64,000 nt of DNA, taken from NCBI GenBank assembly GCA_964500675.1, contig CAZCNY010000004.1:219504-283503 (forward strand). The letters are read 5' to 3'. Origin of the DNA: CAMLJR01 sp964500675 (GTDB lineage: Bacteria > Pseudomonadota > Gammaproteobacteria > Pseudomonadales > CAMLJR01). This document shows, one piece after another, positions 39,109 through 48,460 of this stretch; the stretch's first letter is position 1; each line of letters starts with the position of its first letter. The notes below the pieces were generated by a model. The model ran no database searches. It was not told the DNA's origin and saw nothing but the letters and a program-made list of their open reading frames with translations. The position numbers were made by a program, and so were the translations under genes.

Positions 39109-41628
39109 TCAAACGCCGTGATGCAGCGGCGTAATGCCTTGTTGCAACATGCGCTGAATAACGTCGAGCGCAACCGGTTTCGAGAACAGATAGCCCTGCC
39201 CGGTATCGCAATGATTGCGGCGCAGGAAATCGAGTTGTTCGGCGGTTTCAATGCCTTCGGCGACAACCTTGAGCTGAAGTTTGTGCGCCATCGCGATAAC
39301 GGCTGCGGTAATTTCGCGATCGTCGCGATCGACAGTGATGTCATTGATGAACCCGCGATCCACTTTCAGTTCATCGACCGGCAGCATTTTCAAATAGCTC
39401 AACGATGAATAGCCGGTGCCGAAATCATCGATCGACAGCGACAGACCCATCTCTTTGAGTTGATTTAAAATGAGCATGTTCTCTTCGACATCTTCGATCA
39501 ATGAATTTTCGGTGATTTCGAGCTTCAAGCGGCGTGGATCGACGTCGTTGCTGCGCAGTTGCCATTCGAGCGTTTCGATCAGGCTGTCGTCGTGCAGTTG
39601 GCGCGGCGATAAATTGACCGAAATGCTGAATGACGATTTGTAGTTGCGCAGCTGCGCGAGATCGCGGCAGGCCTGTGCGATGACTTGCGCGCCCAGCTCG
39701 ATAATCATGCCGCTATTTTCCATGATCCCGATGAATTTATCGGGCCGCACGACGCCATCCTCTGGATGCTGCCAGCGCACGAGCGCTTCGAGTCCAATGA
39801 TTTGCATCGAAAATAAATCGACCAGCGGCTGATACAGCAAAAAGAATTGTTGCTTATCGAGCGCTTCGCGCAACTCGCTTTCGAGGCGCAACAATTGGCT
39901 GGCCTTGGCATTAATTTCCTCGGTAAAGAAATAGTAGCTATTGCCGCCGCTGCGCTTGGCTTCGTACATGGCCACATCGGCGTTGCGCAGCAGTTGGTCG
40001 GGGTTAAGGCCGTTATCGGGTGCCAGGGCGATGCCGATACTGGGCGTTACCAAAATCTGCGACGCCGCAACCGCGACTGGAATTTGCAGGGCCTGGCGAA
40101 TTTTTTCGACCATGTGCAGCAGCATCTCCGCATTGTCGATGTGCTGCAATAACACGGTGAATTCATCGCCGCTCAAGCGCGCCACAGTATCGGTGGCGCG
40201 GGTATTTGCGCTCAAGCGTTGCGCGACCTGTTTCAATAGTTCATCGCCGACATCGTGACCGAACGAATCGTTGACGCGTTTGAAATGATCGAGATCGAAA
40301 AACAGAATGGCGAATTTTTCTTGTGAGCGCTCGTATTCGTGTGCCGCTTGCGTCAGATGGTCGAGAAAAAGCCGGCGATTTGCCAGCCCGGTTAAATGAT
40401 CGTACAACGCCATGTATTCGAGCGTCTGCGCGCGCTGCTGACTCTCTTTCGAGAGCGTGAGCAGGCGCTGCGATAGATCGAAAGCGGCATTCTCGAGCAC
40501 ATCGAGTTCGTCGTGAGTGGCGTGTGCCGTGATCGGCTGCACGGCATTGGGCGATCGCAAATAATCGCCGTGCGCGAGACGCGGCAAAATATCGGCCTGT
40601 CTTTTTATTCTTTGCATCGGTGCCCACAGGATAAACAGCAACAATGCTTCGGACGCAATCATGCCGAAGACGGCGGTTGCGATGTGCTGATAGATATGGC
40701 TATTGATGGTATTGCGTTGTGTCGAGATATCCTCGATCAATACCAATAGAGTATTTTCGCTGTGCTCGGGCCGGCTATCGATGGGCATCGCGTGCAAATG
40801 ATAGGCGTGTTGATTGTCGGCATTAAACCAAACGCCGGTGTTAAGCAGCTGCGTGTATTTGAATTTCAAAGCCGCCTGCTGTAGCAGGTTTTGATCGCGC
40901 GCGCGCTGTGTCGCCGCCACGATCTGGTAGCCCCACGGTGTGGAGTGCGCAGAGGCGGCGGTGCGGCTGAGCAGCACGCTGCCGTCGGCATTGCCGCGCG
41001 AGAAATCGATAATTAAATCAGCGATCGATGCTTTTACGATCAAAATATGCAGCTCGCCGCTCTTGAGCAAAATCGGTATGGCCGCTATCAGCTGACATTG
41101 TGCATCGCAGCGAATCGCGGTGGCCGGCTCGCTGTGTTCGACGACGGTTTGCGTTAAAGCAATGTCATCCGGCTGCATCGCGCTGTCGCCGAACAACGAC
41201 ACCACGCGCCCCCTGGTATCGAAAATGGCTGCGCTTTCCAGCCCCCAGTTGAGCTGCATGACATCCCAGTTATTTTTTATCCTCGCGGATAATTTCGCGA
41301 TGGCATCTTCGTTCGCGCCGGCGTCGAATACCAAACTTTCGCCGAGATTTTGCAAATTGGTGCGAGCCTGCATCAACAAACTATTGAATACATTGGTGGA
41401 GCGTTCTACCGAGCGCTGCAATTGATAATCGAATTGGCGCTCGAAATTGATGTAGCCCAGATAGGCCAGGCCGGTGTTGGTGGCGAGCAGCAGCACCGTC
41501 AGTGAAATGGCTACTTTCCATTTCAGGCTGAAAAAAATGCGGCTACGAATAGCGCCAGCGTAGGTGCTCAGCGCTTGCGCGTCATTGCCGTGATTGTGGT
41601 TATCGTTGGTATTCATTGTGGCATTCAA
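39109..41628 (-). CDS. Membrane-bound GGDEF-EAL cyclic-di-GMP enzyme
   Basis: 839 residues. A transmembrane helix (about 38-60), a periplasmic sensor region to about 310, a second helix and a HAMP-like linker precede a GGDEF domain whose signature is SGDEF, so cyclase activity is uncertain. The EAL domain is intact: EALVRW, ITENSL, DDFGTGYSSL and KVVAEGIET. It most likely degrades cyclic-di-GMP in response to an envelope signal. The start overlaps the porin stop by 4 nt, and the phosphate-binding-like gene lies above that, so the three form one operon. Confidence 0.92.
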   Translation of the reverse strand: MNATMNTNDNHNHGNDAQALSTYAGAIRSRIFFSLKWKVAISLTVLLLATNTGLAYLGYINFERQFDYQLQRSVERSTNVFNSLLMQARTNLQNLGESLVFDAGANEDAIAKLSARIKNNWDVMQLNWGLESAAIFDTRGRVVSLFGDSAMQPDDIALTQTVVEHSEPATAIRCDAQCQLIAAIPILLKSGELHILIVKASIADLIIDFSRGNADGSVLLSRTAASAHSTPWGYQIVAATQRARDQNLLQQAALKFKYTQLLNTGVWFNADNQHAYHLHAMPIDSRPEHSENTLLVLIEDISTQRNTINSHIYQHIATAVFGMIASEALLLFILWAPMQRIKRQADILPRLAHGDYLRSPNAVQPITAHATHDELDVLENAAFDLSQRLLTLSKESQQRAQTLEYMALYDHLTGLANRRLFLDHLTQAAHEYERSQEKFAILFFDLDHFKRVNDSFGHDVGDELLKQVAQRLSANTRATDTVARLSGDEFTVLLQHIDNAEMLLHMVEKIRQALQIPVAVAASQILVTPSIGIALAPDNGLNPDQLLRNADVAMYEAKRSGGNSYYFFTEEINAKASQLLRLESELREALDKQQFFLLYQPLVDLFSMQIIGLEALVRWQHPEDGVVRPDKFIGIMENSGMIIELGAQVIAQACRDLAQLRNYKSSFSISVNLSPRQLHDDSLIETLEWQLRSNDVDPRRLKLEITENSLIEDVEENMLILNQLKEMGLSLSIDDFGTGYSSLSYLKMLPVDELKVDRGFINDITVDRDDREITAAVIAMAHKLQLKVVAEGIETAEQLDFLRRNHCDTGQGYLFSKPVALDVIQRMLQQGITPLHHGV

Positions 41629-42869
41629 AAGCGATAGCTGAATTCGATCGCGACCATGTTCCAGTAACGGGCGGTGGCATTCATATCATTCAGTCCCGTC
41701 GACCAGGCCGTGCCGTCGATATAGTGGTATTCCGCGCTCACCATGGCGTTGCTGTTGATGTCGTAGCGCGCGCCGAAGCCGTAGTCGTGAGCGAAATTCG
41801 CAAAATTTTGAGTTTGCGCGAGCATTGCATAATTATCGCCGCTGGGATCGCGGCGGTCCCAATACAAGTTGTCGTAGCGTGAATAAATCGTCCAATGTTT
41901 GTCGAGGTGACGCGCGGCCTGCACATAATATTGCAGCGGATGCAAGCCGAGACCGACACCGCTGGATTCCAGTTGAATATCCATGTGGCCGTATTCGCCA
42001 GTGAAAGTCCATTGGTTGATATTGCATTGCAGGGAGGCGATCCAGTAAACAAAATCGACGTCGATATTGATATCGGGAGAGCTTGAGCTGATACCGCTTG
42101 CAGGCGACAACACAGCAATCTGATCGGCTACATCAGAAGGTAGGATTTGGGTATAACGCAATTTCGCCTGCACGCGGCTAAACGCGGCGAGCCACATGCT
42201 ATCGCTGCTTTGATACATCAGACGGCCGCCGTAACTGTCACTTTTGCCGAGATGATCGATTTCGCCGGGAATGAAGTTGAATGCCGTCTGTACCGTGTGT
42301 TTATCGACGCGCGGGTGACCGGCGTCGAGTTCGAGAGTCCATTGTCCGGCATTGGAAAAAATGTCGGTGTATAGCAGCGCGCCATCGCCGGAAAGTTCAA
42401 GGTCGCGCGCGCGGTCGGGATACGCTGATTGCGGCAAATAAATCGATGGTCGCGCAAACGCGATGTCGCGCGTCTCGTTGTAAAGACCGATTGGCAGTTT
42501 GTAGCGTCCGGCGCGAACCCCCATCGTATAAGCCGACTCGGTAAGAAATTGATAATCGAGAAACGCGTAATCGACGCCACCGCTTTCACCCTGCGCGCCT
42601 GCTTGACGATAAAGCGCTTGTCCGGCGGCGCGCAAATTCGGCAGTAATCGCGCCGAAGCATTGAAATTTATTTCAGTAAATTTCAGGCTCGCGTTGTCAT
42701 CGCTGTGACCGTAAAAATTATTGTTCGAGGTATAAATAACGCCTTGCGTCAACGCGCCATGCAGTTGCCAGTCGGTATCGTCCGCGTACGCCGCCACGGC
42801 GAACAGCGCGCTCGCGATTGCGCCCCACCAGTGTTTACTCTGTGATTTCAACGATCGATACCGATTCAT
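41625..42869 (-). CDS. Outer-membrane porin-like beta-barrel
   Basis: 414 residues from the ATG complementary to 42867-42869 (MNRYRSLKSQSKHWWG), with a signal peptide cleaved near VAAYA (about residue 29). Alternating strands run to a C-terminal phenylalanine (VAIEFSYRF), the mark of outer-membrane barrels. An upstream extension of the frame overlaps the next gene entirely and is rejected. It overlaps the preceding gene by 35 nt and the GGDEF-EAL gene by 4 nt, so expression is coupled. Confidence 0.82.
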   Translation of the reverse strand: MNRYRSLKSQSKHWWGAIASALFAVAAYADDTDWQLHGALTQGVIYTSNNNFYGHSDDNASLKFTEINFNASARLLPNLRAAGQALYRQAGAQGESGGVDYAFLDYQFLTESAYTMGVRAGRYKLPIGLYNETRDIAFARPSIYLPQSAYPDRARDLELSGDGALLYTDIFSNAGQWTLELDAGHPRVDKHTVQTAFNFIPGEIDHLGKSDSYGGRLMYQSSDSMWLAAFSRVQAKLRYTQILPSDVADQIAVLSPASGISSSSPDINIDVDFVYWIASLQCNINQWTFTGEYGHMDIQLESSGVGLGLHPLQYYVQAARHLDKHWTIYSRYDNLYWDRRDPSGDNYAMLAQTQNFANFAHDYGFGARYDINSNAMVSAEYHYIDGTAWSTGLNDMNATARYWNMVAIEFSYRF

Positions 42870-43257
42870 TGGCAAATTCCTTCTCGATGTAACCGATTGC
42901 ACCTGGCGTTGTGGCGACGCGGCGCAACATTTCTTGGGGGCTATCGACGACAATTGGAGCCTGAGCGGCGCCGGAAAATAACAAGCGGTCCCAGTTGCGG
43001 CGCAGGGTGTACGGGAGTACGCCCAGCACCTTGCGGCAAAATTGCTGATGCAGGGAATCGTCGTCGCGAAACACAAAAACCGTGAGCGGCTGTCCGTCGG
43101 GCCAGACTTGCAGGATCATCCCGAAAGCGGCGCGCAAGGTTTTACGTTCGATTTTGGTATGGGCCTCGCCGGGATGCACGATAGCTACGGGCTCGGCGTA
43201 AAGCGCGGTACAGAAACTCAACGTCAACCATAACCCAATCCAGCGCACCGACTGCAT
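42835..43257 (-). CDS. Periplasmic phosphate-binding-like protein (PstS-type)
   Basis: 140 residues from the ATG complementary to 43255-43257 (MQSVRWIGLWLTLSFCTALY), which gives a standard 21-residue signal peptide; a start at 43314 is possible. The mature part matches the short PstS-like domain: TLRAAFGMILQVWPDGQPL, then the TPGAIGYIEKEF motif. Such small proteins often sit with a porin and a signalling gene. It probably senses a ligand and passes it to the GGDEF-EAL protein, which is inference from the operon. Confidence 0.72.
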   Translation of the reverse strand: MQSVRWIGLWLTLSFCTALYAEPVAIVHPGEAHTKIERKTLRAAFGMILQVWPDGQPLTVFVFRDDDSLHQQFCRKVLGVLPYTLRRNWDRLLFSGAAQAPIVVDSPQEMLRRVATTPGAIGYIEKEFANESVSIVEITE

Positions 43258-43495
43258 TCGAGTCCGTGCGGGTGAACGATTCGAGGCCGTCTCCATGCGG
43301 TCGAGAAAGGTCATTGAGCATTCACGTCTGTTTTATTATCGGGCCAAAGATTCGCATTACCGCCGCTTTTCGCCGCCATCACTGCGAGCCTGAGTCGTAA
43401 GCCTAGACGTGGACTTACACGCTCGCAACTCGGCACGTAATGAATTCGCAGAGCGTTTGCTCGCGGTGTTAAAGGCTGCGAAGGCGATGGCTTTG

Positions 43496-44263
43496 TTACA
43501 GTAATCTCGCGCTGAGCACGAGATACATCAGCACCTCGGCGACTTGCTGTGCGCAGCCGAGACAATCGCCCGTATAACCGCCGATGCGGCGGCGAATGTA
43601 GCGTCCGAACCACCAGCGCCAGAGCAACAACACGACGGCAATCGGCAATATTTTCGCAAGCGGAACCAGCAAAACCAATGGCGTAGCCGATAAAGCGGCG
43701 ATGAGTAAATTGTTGCGGCTCAGCTGTGTCGCCATCGGTTTTATTTTGCTACTGTCTTCATCGCGCACATAATCGTGATCGTATAAATAACTGATCGCCA
43801 GCAGACGGCTCCAACTGTGGCCGATAATTAATGCAGCGATAATTTTGGCGGATGATGTTATTGCAAGCAGCGCTAAAAACTTCGTGGCAAGAAGTGCAAT
43901 CAAACCCACTGCCGCGTATGTGCCGATACGCGAATCTTTCATGATCGACAATATCTGTTCGCGTCTCCAGCCACCGCCGAATGCATCGCAGCTGTCGGCA
44001 AATCCGTCTTCGTGAAAAGAGCCGGTGAGCAATATCGTTGCGAGCATCGATAGAACGATGGCAATACTCGCGGGCCAGATTTGCAGCGCTAACAAATACG
44101 CGATCGTACCGATAGCGCCAACGATCATCCCGACCAGCGGAAAATAACGCGCCGAAGCGTGCATGTGCGCAGGCGAATACGGTGTGCTGGCCGGTATGGG
44201 AATGCGCGTGAGAAAAGCCAGCGCAGTTAAAAATACATTGCGCTCGTGGCGCCAGTTTGGCAT
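43496..44263 (-). CDS. cobS: Adenosylcobinamide-GDP ribazoletransferase (cobalamin synthase)
   Basis: 255 residues, six or more membrane helices. LTRIPIPA near the N-terminus and the acidic motif GSFHEDGFADSCDAFGGGW (about 82-100) are the CobS signature that binds metal and substrate. It joins alpha-ribazole to adenosylcobinamide-GDP in the last steps of coenzyme B12 assembly. No other cob gene is near, so it may serve salvage. It ends 181 bp before the phosphate-binding-like gene; that gap shows nothing supported. Confidence 0.92.
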   Translation of the reverse strand: MPNWRHERNVFLTALAFLTRIPIPASTPYSPAHMHASARYFPLVGMIVGAIGTIAYLLALQIWPASIAIVLSMLATILLTGSFHEDGFADSCDAFGGGWRREQILSIMKDSRIGTYAAVGLIALLATKFLALLAITSSAKIIAALIIGHSWSRLLAISYLYDHDYVRDEDSSKIKPMATQLSRNNLLIAALSATPLVLLVPLAKILPIAVVLLLWRWWFGRYIRRRIGGYTGDCLGCAQQVAEVLMYLVLSARLL

Positions 44264-44278
44264 GAGAATTCCCCGCGC

Positions 44279-45472
44279 TTAATCGGGCAATAATTTTTGC
44301 GGATGAATAACGATGCTCGCGAACGCCAGCACCGCAAACATCGCACCCGTGTAAAACGTGGCGGGCGCGCCCAATCGATCCCACAATAAACCGGCGAGTG
44401 CACTGGCCAGCAGCATCGCCAATCCCGCGATCAAATTGAAAAACCCGAAAGCCGTGCCGCGCAACTCGGCCGGTGCAACGTCGGCGATCATGGTCGCCAG
44501 CAAGCCCTGCGTCATGCCCATATGCAAACCCCATAAAGCGACGCCGAATGCGATGCCGAGCCAAGTGTGCGCAAGCGCGAGCGCAATATCGGCGCCAGCC
44601 AGAACAAGCAGACCCAGCGCCAATAGCGTGCCGTGATCGATGCGATCGGATAATTTTCCGAAGGGATAGGCGCAAGCGGCATAGACAACGTTCATTACGA
44701 CTAATACCAGCGGCACCCACGCGATCGGCAAGTCCGACTGCTGGGCATGCAACACTAGAAAAGCCTCGCTGAAACGCGCGAGCATGAAGAGGGCGCCGAG
44801 CGCTACGATACGCCAGTATGCGCGGCTGAGTTGCTTGAGATCGCGCCTGCGAATGGGAGCGGTTGGGCGCGTGGATGAATCGTGTTGCGGCTCGTGCACG
44901 CCGAATAATAAGAGCGCAACGGCAAGGGTTGCCGGCAGCGCTGCGACCCAAAATACCGCGCGAAAATTATCCGACCACAGCAACATCAAGCCGATGGCGA
45001 ACAAAGGACCCGCGGTTGCACCGACCGTATCCAAGGCCTGTCGCAAACCGTAAGCGGCACCGCGAATGGAGGGTGGAACTAAATCGGCGATTAATGCATC
45101 GCGCGGCGCGCCGCGAATACCTTTGCCGATGCGATCGATAAAACGCGCGGAGAAAATCAGCGTTGAATTTGCGGCCAGCGCAAAGAGCGGTTTGCTGAGC
45201 GCACTGAGTCCATAACCGACCGACGCCAATTTTTTGCGTTTGCCGAAATAATCGCTCAGTGTGCCTGAGAACACTTTCGCGATAAGCGCCGTCGATTCGG
45301 CGATGCCTTCAATCAGGCCCACAGTCAATACGCTCGTACCCAATACGGTAACCAAAAACACGGGCAGCAAGCTGTGGATGAGTTCTGAGGAGATATCCAT
45401 CAACATGCTGACGAAACCCAGCAACCAGATTTCCATCGGCATGGATCGCGCGCGTTGTGTGGGATCTGCCAT
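44279..45472 (-). CDS. Major facilitator superfamily transporter
   Basis: 397 residues, 12 hydrophobic helices. The first cytoplasmic loop has the MFS motif GTLSDYFGKRKKL (about 68-80) and the mirrored loop PFGKLSDRID. RFIDRIGKGIRGAPRDALIAD matches a small family of drug or metabolite exporters of uncharacterised substrate. It lies 15 nt upstream of cobS on the same strand and may be cotranscribed with it. Confidence 0.88.
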   Translation of the reverse strand: MADPTQRARSMPMEIWLLGFVSMLMDISSELIHSLLPVFLVTVLGTSVLTVGLIEGIAESTALIAKVFSGTLSDYFGKRKKLASVGYGLSALSKPLFALAANSTLIFSARFIDRIGKGIRGAPRDALIADLVPPSIRGAAYGLRQALDTVGATAGPLFAIGLMLLWSDNFRAVFWVAALPATLAVALLLFGVHEPQHDSSTRPTAPIRRRDLKQLSRAYWRIVALGALFMLARFSEAFLVLHAQQSDLPIAWVPLVLVVMNVVYAACAYPFGKLSDRIDHGTLLALGLLVLAGADIALALAHTWLGIAFGVALWGLHMGMTQGLLATMIADVAPAELRGTAFGFFNLIAGLAMLLASALAGLLWDRLGAPATFYTGAMFAVLAFASIVIHPQKLLPD

Positions 45473-45634
45473 TAATTCCGCTCGCTCATTTTGGTTTGAG
45501 GCGTGTCACGCATAACAAAACTTGGACCGAGTGCGATGATACGGTTTTCACGCGCGGAGAAATAGCAAAGGTTTTATGCGAGGGAGAAATTATTTGCGTA
45601 GGTTAATGCATATTCATTGCGTCGAAACAGCGCA

Positions 45635-45660
45635 TAAAAAAAGAGGGCCAGCGGCCCTCG
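45635..45660 (-). terminator. Terminator after the small heat shock gene
   Basis: GAGGGCC (45643-45649) pairs with GGCCCTC (45653-45659); on the minus strand the stem is followed by an eight-base T run (45635-45642). Confidence 0.85.
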
Positions 45661-45679
45661 CAAGATTGGTTTTTAACGC

Positions 45680-46120
45680 TTACTGGACGGTGATGCGTTT
45701 GGGCTCGGCCTTCGGTGTTTTCGGCACGGCCAAATCGAGCACGCCATTGTTGCTTTTGGCTTCGATGCGATCGAGATCGGCGTTTTCCGGCATGCTGAAC
45801 TCGCGCAGGAATGCGCCGTAAATGCGCTCGCTGCGTTTCTGTTCTTTGTCTTCGTTAACGGTTTTTCGCGAGCCGCGAATGCTCAGCACGTTGTTGTGCG
45901 CGGTTACTTCAATTTCCTCGGGCTTTACGCCGGGGAGATCGACTGAAATGTGATACGCATTGTTGTCCTCATGAATATCGACGGCGGGCGACCACGTGGT
46001 ATTGCTTAACGCCGTGTCGTTGTTGCTCAGCGCCGGAAATACGCGGCTGTCGAACGCGCGATTGAGATCACGCTGCAACTCATTGATCAGTGCAAACGGA
46101 TTGCGGGTAATCAGACTCAT
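45680..46120 (-). CDS. Small heat shock protein, Hsp20 family
   Basis: 146 residues from the ATG complementary to 46118-46120, preceded by GAGGAGAAATATC; a longer frame upstream lacks a start signal. The N-terminus MSLITRNPFALINELQRDLN is typical. The alpha-crystallin domain runs from about 42 (WSPAVDIHEDNNAYHISVDL) to NNGVLDLAVPKTPKAEPKRI, ending in the IxV-type motif (ITV). A holdase for unfolded proteins. A heat-shock promoter lies about 130 bp upstream. Confidence 0.95.
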   Translation of the reverse strand: MSLITRNPFALINELQRDLNRAFDSRVFPALSNNDTALSNTTWSPAVDIHEDNNAYHISVDLPGVKPEEIEVTAHNNVLSIRGSRKTVNEDKEQKRSERIYGAFLREFSMPENADLDRIEAKSNNGVLDLAVPKTPKAEPKRITVQ

Positions 46121-46246
46121 GATATTTCTCCTCAATAATAATTCGGTAACGCGATAATTCGATACGCGACGATCTACGGATACATCCTCGTTCTCGTTCG
46201 CGGCGAGATTAAGCTTTGGATAAGCAATAAACTCGATACGCGACAA

Positions 46247-46274
46247 AAATAGGGCCAGTCGATTCGATTTCAAG
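46247..46274 (-). promoter_or_regulatory. Sigma-32-type promoter for hsp20
   Basis: On the minus strand CTTGAAA (46268-46274) is followed after 13 bp by CCCTATTT (46247-46254), close to the heat-shock consensus CTTGAAA and CCCCATNT. It implies a leader of about 120 nt before hsp20. The rest of 46121-46465 holds nothing else supported. Confidence 0.65.
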
Positions 46275-46465
46275 AGTGAAGAAGAAATTCTTAAGAAAGA
46301 TTTTTGCTGAGCGTGGCAATTTTTATGGCAGGAATAATTGACTCGGCTTGCCTTGGGTCGCGGCCAAACATAATAACCGGGGGTGCGGCCTGCGGCATTC
46401 AAGCGTTCGATCGAGGTCGATTTATCCGGTGTATCCCAGCCCCGGCGCTGAGGTAAACTAGCCGC

Positions 46466-47488
46466 ATGACTGCTCATTGGCCGCCCTCACAATTGCGCGA
46501 TCGCTTCGGCCGCCAGGTCACCTATGTGCGCCTGTCGGTAACCGATCGCTGCGACTTTCGCTGCGTGTATTGCATGGCGGAACAGATGACTTTTCTGCCG
46601 CGCGCGCAGGTGCTGTCGCTGGAGGAGATCGCGCTGATCGGGCGCGCCTTCGTCGAACTCGGCGTGCACAAAATCCGGCTCACCGGCGGCGAACCGCTAG
46701 TGCGCAATAATGTGCTCGAACTGGCGCGCGAACTCGGCCGTCTGCCGGGGCTGCGCGAACTGGCGCTGACGACCAACGGCAGCCGGCTCGATCGCCATGC
46801 CGCCGAACTGCGCGCGGCGGGTGTCGACCGTATCAATATCAGTCTCGACAGCTTGCGCCCCGAACGTTTTCGCGAGATCACGCGCGTCGGCGATCTTGGC
46901 GCCGTGCTGAGCGGCATCGAGGCAGCGCGCGCGGCGGGATTTAAACGCATTAAGCTGAATGCGGTGATCATGCGCGGGCGCAATGACGACGAGATCGTCG
47001 ACCTCGTCGATTTTTGCCGCGAGCGCGCACTCGATATCGCGTTCATCGAAGAAATGCCGCTCGGTCATATCGATGAGCACAACCGCGCATTGAGTTTTTG
47101 TTCGAGCGATGACGTGCGCGCGCGTATCGAAGCCGTGTATCCGCTCACCGTGAGCGATGAGAGCAGCGGTGGCCCGGCGCGTTACTACCGAATGTCCGAT
47201 AGCCCGATACGCATCGGATTTATTTCGCCGCACAGTCATAATTTTTGCCACTTGTGCAATCGCGTTCGCGTTACGGTGGAGGGGCGTTTGCTGCTGTGTC
47301 TTGGCAACGAGCATGCGGTGGATTTGCGTGCGGTGTTACGTGAAAAAGACGGGCGCGAAAGCGGTGGCGATATAACGGCGTTGAAAGCGGCGATTGTCGC
47401 TGCGATGGACATTAAACCCGAACGCCATCATTTTGAATTAGAAGCGGAGCCGCAAGTGGTGCGCTTCATGAATATGACGGGCGGCTGA
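46466..47488 (+). CDS. moaA: GTP 3',8-cyclase MoaA
   Basis: 340 residues. The radical-SAM cluster is in DRCDFRCVYC (three cysteines in a Cx3Cx2C pattern), with the GGEP motif RLTGGEPLV, and the C-terminal cluster cysteines in CHLCNRVRVTVEGRLLLC. It starts molybdenum cofactor synthesis from GTP. The C-terminus ends in NMTGG, matching the usual double-glycine tail. No other moa gene is in the window. Confidence 0.96.
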   Translation: MTAHWPPSQLRDRFGRQVTYVRLSVTDRCDFRCVYCMAEQMTFLPRAQVLSLEEIALIGRAFVELGVHKIRLTGGEPLVRNNVLELARELGRLPGLRELALTTNGSRLDRHAAELRAAGVDRINISLDSLRPERFREITRVGDLGAVLSGIEAARAAGFKRIKLNAVIMRGRNDDEIVDLVDFCRERALDIAFIEEMPLGHIDEHNRALSFCSSDDVRARIEAVYPLTVSDESSGGPARYYRMSDSPIRIGFISPHSHNFCHLCNRVRVTVEGRLLLCLGNEHAVDLRAVLREKDGRESGGDITALKAAIVAAMDIKPERHHFELEAEPQVVRFMNMTGG

Positions 47489-47539
47489 CCCCGGTAATTC
47501 TTGAAAAAATAGACGCAGAGACCAGAGAAGATAAAAACG

Positions 47540-47995
47540 ATGGCCAATTGGAATTATCGCGTTATTCGCAAAAGCTGTCTGCGCACGGGCACGGTGACCT
47601 TTCAAGTTCATGAAGTCTATTACACCGAGGATGGTCAGATCGATTGCTGGACGCAGCAGCCGGTCGAACCGCTCGGCACGAGCGAGGCGCAACTGCGCAA
47701 CGACGTGCACGCTTTTCTCGCCGCATTTCGCAAACCCATACTCGAAGAAAAATTCGTGCTCGGGCAGCTGCAACTGGTCGAAGAAAAAGTGGAGCGCGAG
47801 AGCCTCGGCGATTTGGAGCGCGATTATAAAAGCCGTGTCAGTCGCGCCAGCGGTTATTTATTTCAAATGCTGGGTAATCATCTGTTGCTCAAACGCAATG
47901 CGGAGCTATGCGCGGCCTACGATAAAGTCGATCAGGCGCTGACACAGCTTTGGGAGATGCTCGAAACACCGGCCACGAAGAAGAGAATCGGTTGA
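47540..47995 (+). CDS. Hypothetical protein
   Basis: 151 residues from the ATG at 47540. It begins MANWNYRVIRKSCLRTGTVT and reads FQVHEVYYTEDGQIDCWTQ, a beta-sheet start, then helices (LEEKFVLGQLQLVEEKVERE). Similar short N-terminal stretches occur in many uncharacterised bacterial proteins. No catalytic motif. It follows moaA by 51 nt and could share its transcript. Confidence 0.65.
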   Translation: MANWNYRVIRKSCLRTGTVTFQVHEVYYTEDGQIDCWTQQPVEPLGTSEAQLRNDVHAFLAAFRKPILEEKFVLGQLQLVEEKVERESLGDLERDYKSRVSRASGYLFQMLGNHLLLKRNAELCAAYDKVDQALTQLWEMLETPATKKRIG

Positions 47996-48023
47996 TCGAC
48001 ACGCGAAAATTAAAATACGGCGA

Positions 48024-48047
48024 TAAAAAAAGGCAGCTTGCGCTGCC
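48024..48047 (-). terminator. Minus-strand terminator-like hairpin in the 47996-48460 gap
   Basis: GGCAGC (48032-48037) pairs with GCTGCC (48042-48047), and a run of seven or eight A precedes it on the plus strand, so it fits a minus-strand terminator. A minus frame of 84 codons (48054-48308) with AGGAG about 12 nt before its ATG would end just before it, but its protein has no features that support it. The rest of 47996-48460 shows nothing else. Confidence 0.4.
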
Positions 48048-48460
48048 ATAAGATCACACAACGTGAGGAGGAAACTTATCGCGGCCTCGCCGAGCGGCGG
48101 CCTTCCTGTTTTTGCCAGCATGCAGTCCAGTCATATCAGCTTTTCCCAAGTTGCCGAAGTCAATCGCAATTTTTAGCATTGCGCATGCAGATACAATTTC
48201 TAGGTGCGGTTGCGTCTTCTCGGTGCAAGCCGCGTCGGAATGGTTCTTTGATGCGCCAATCGCGCCACGGTTTAACGCGAGAATTTTCAGCAAACCGTGT
48301 GTAATCATCCCCGCGTAAACTCCTGCAAAGTTGTGACCAACTTTTTATGTGTGTTTGCGGTCGGGTCCAATTCGATGATTTTGAGAGGGCTCACAAAGTT
48401 GCGGGCGCGCAAGCGCGCTTTGAGTTCGCTACACTCAACTCACTGAATGCCGGGTTTGCC

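Noticed and set aside
43311..43613. 100-codon minus-strand frame between cobS and the phosphate-binding-like gene
   Set aside because: It overlaps the 3' end of cobS in another frame and looks like non-coding composition.
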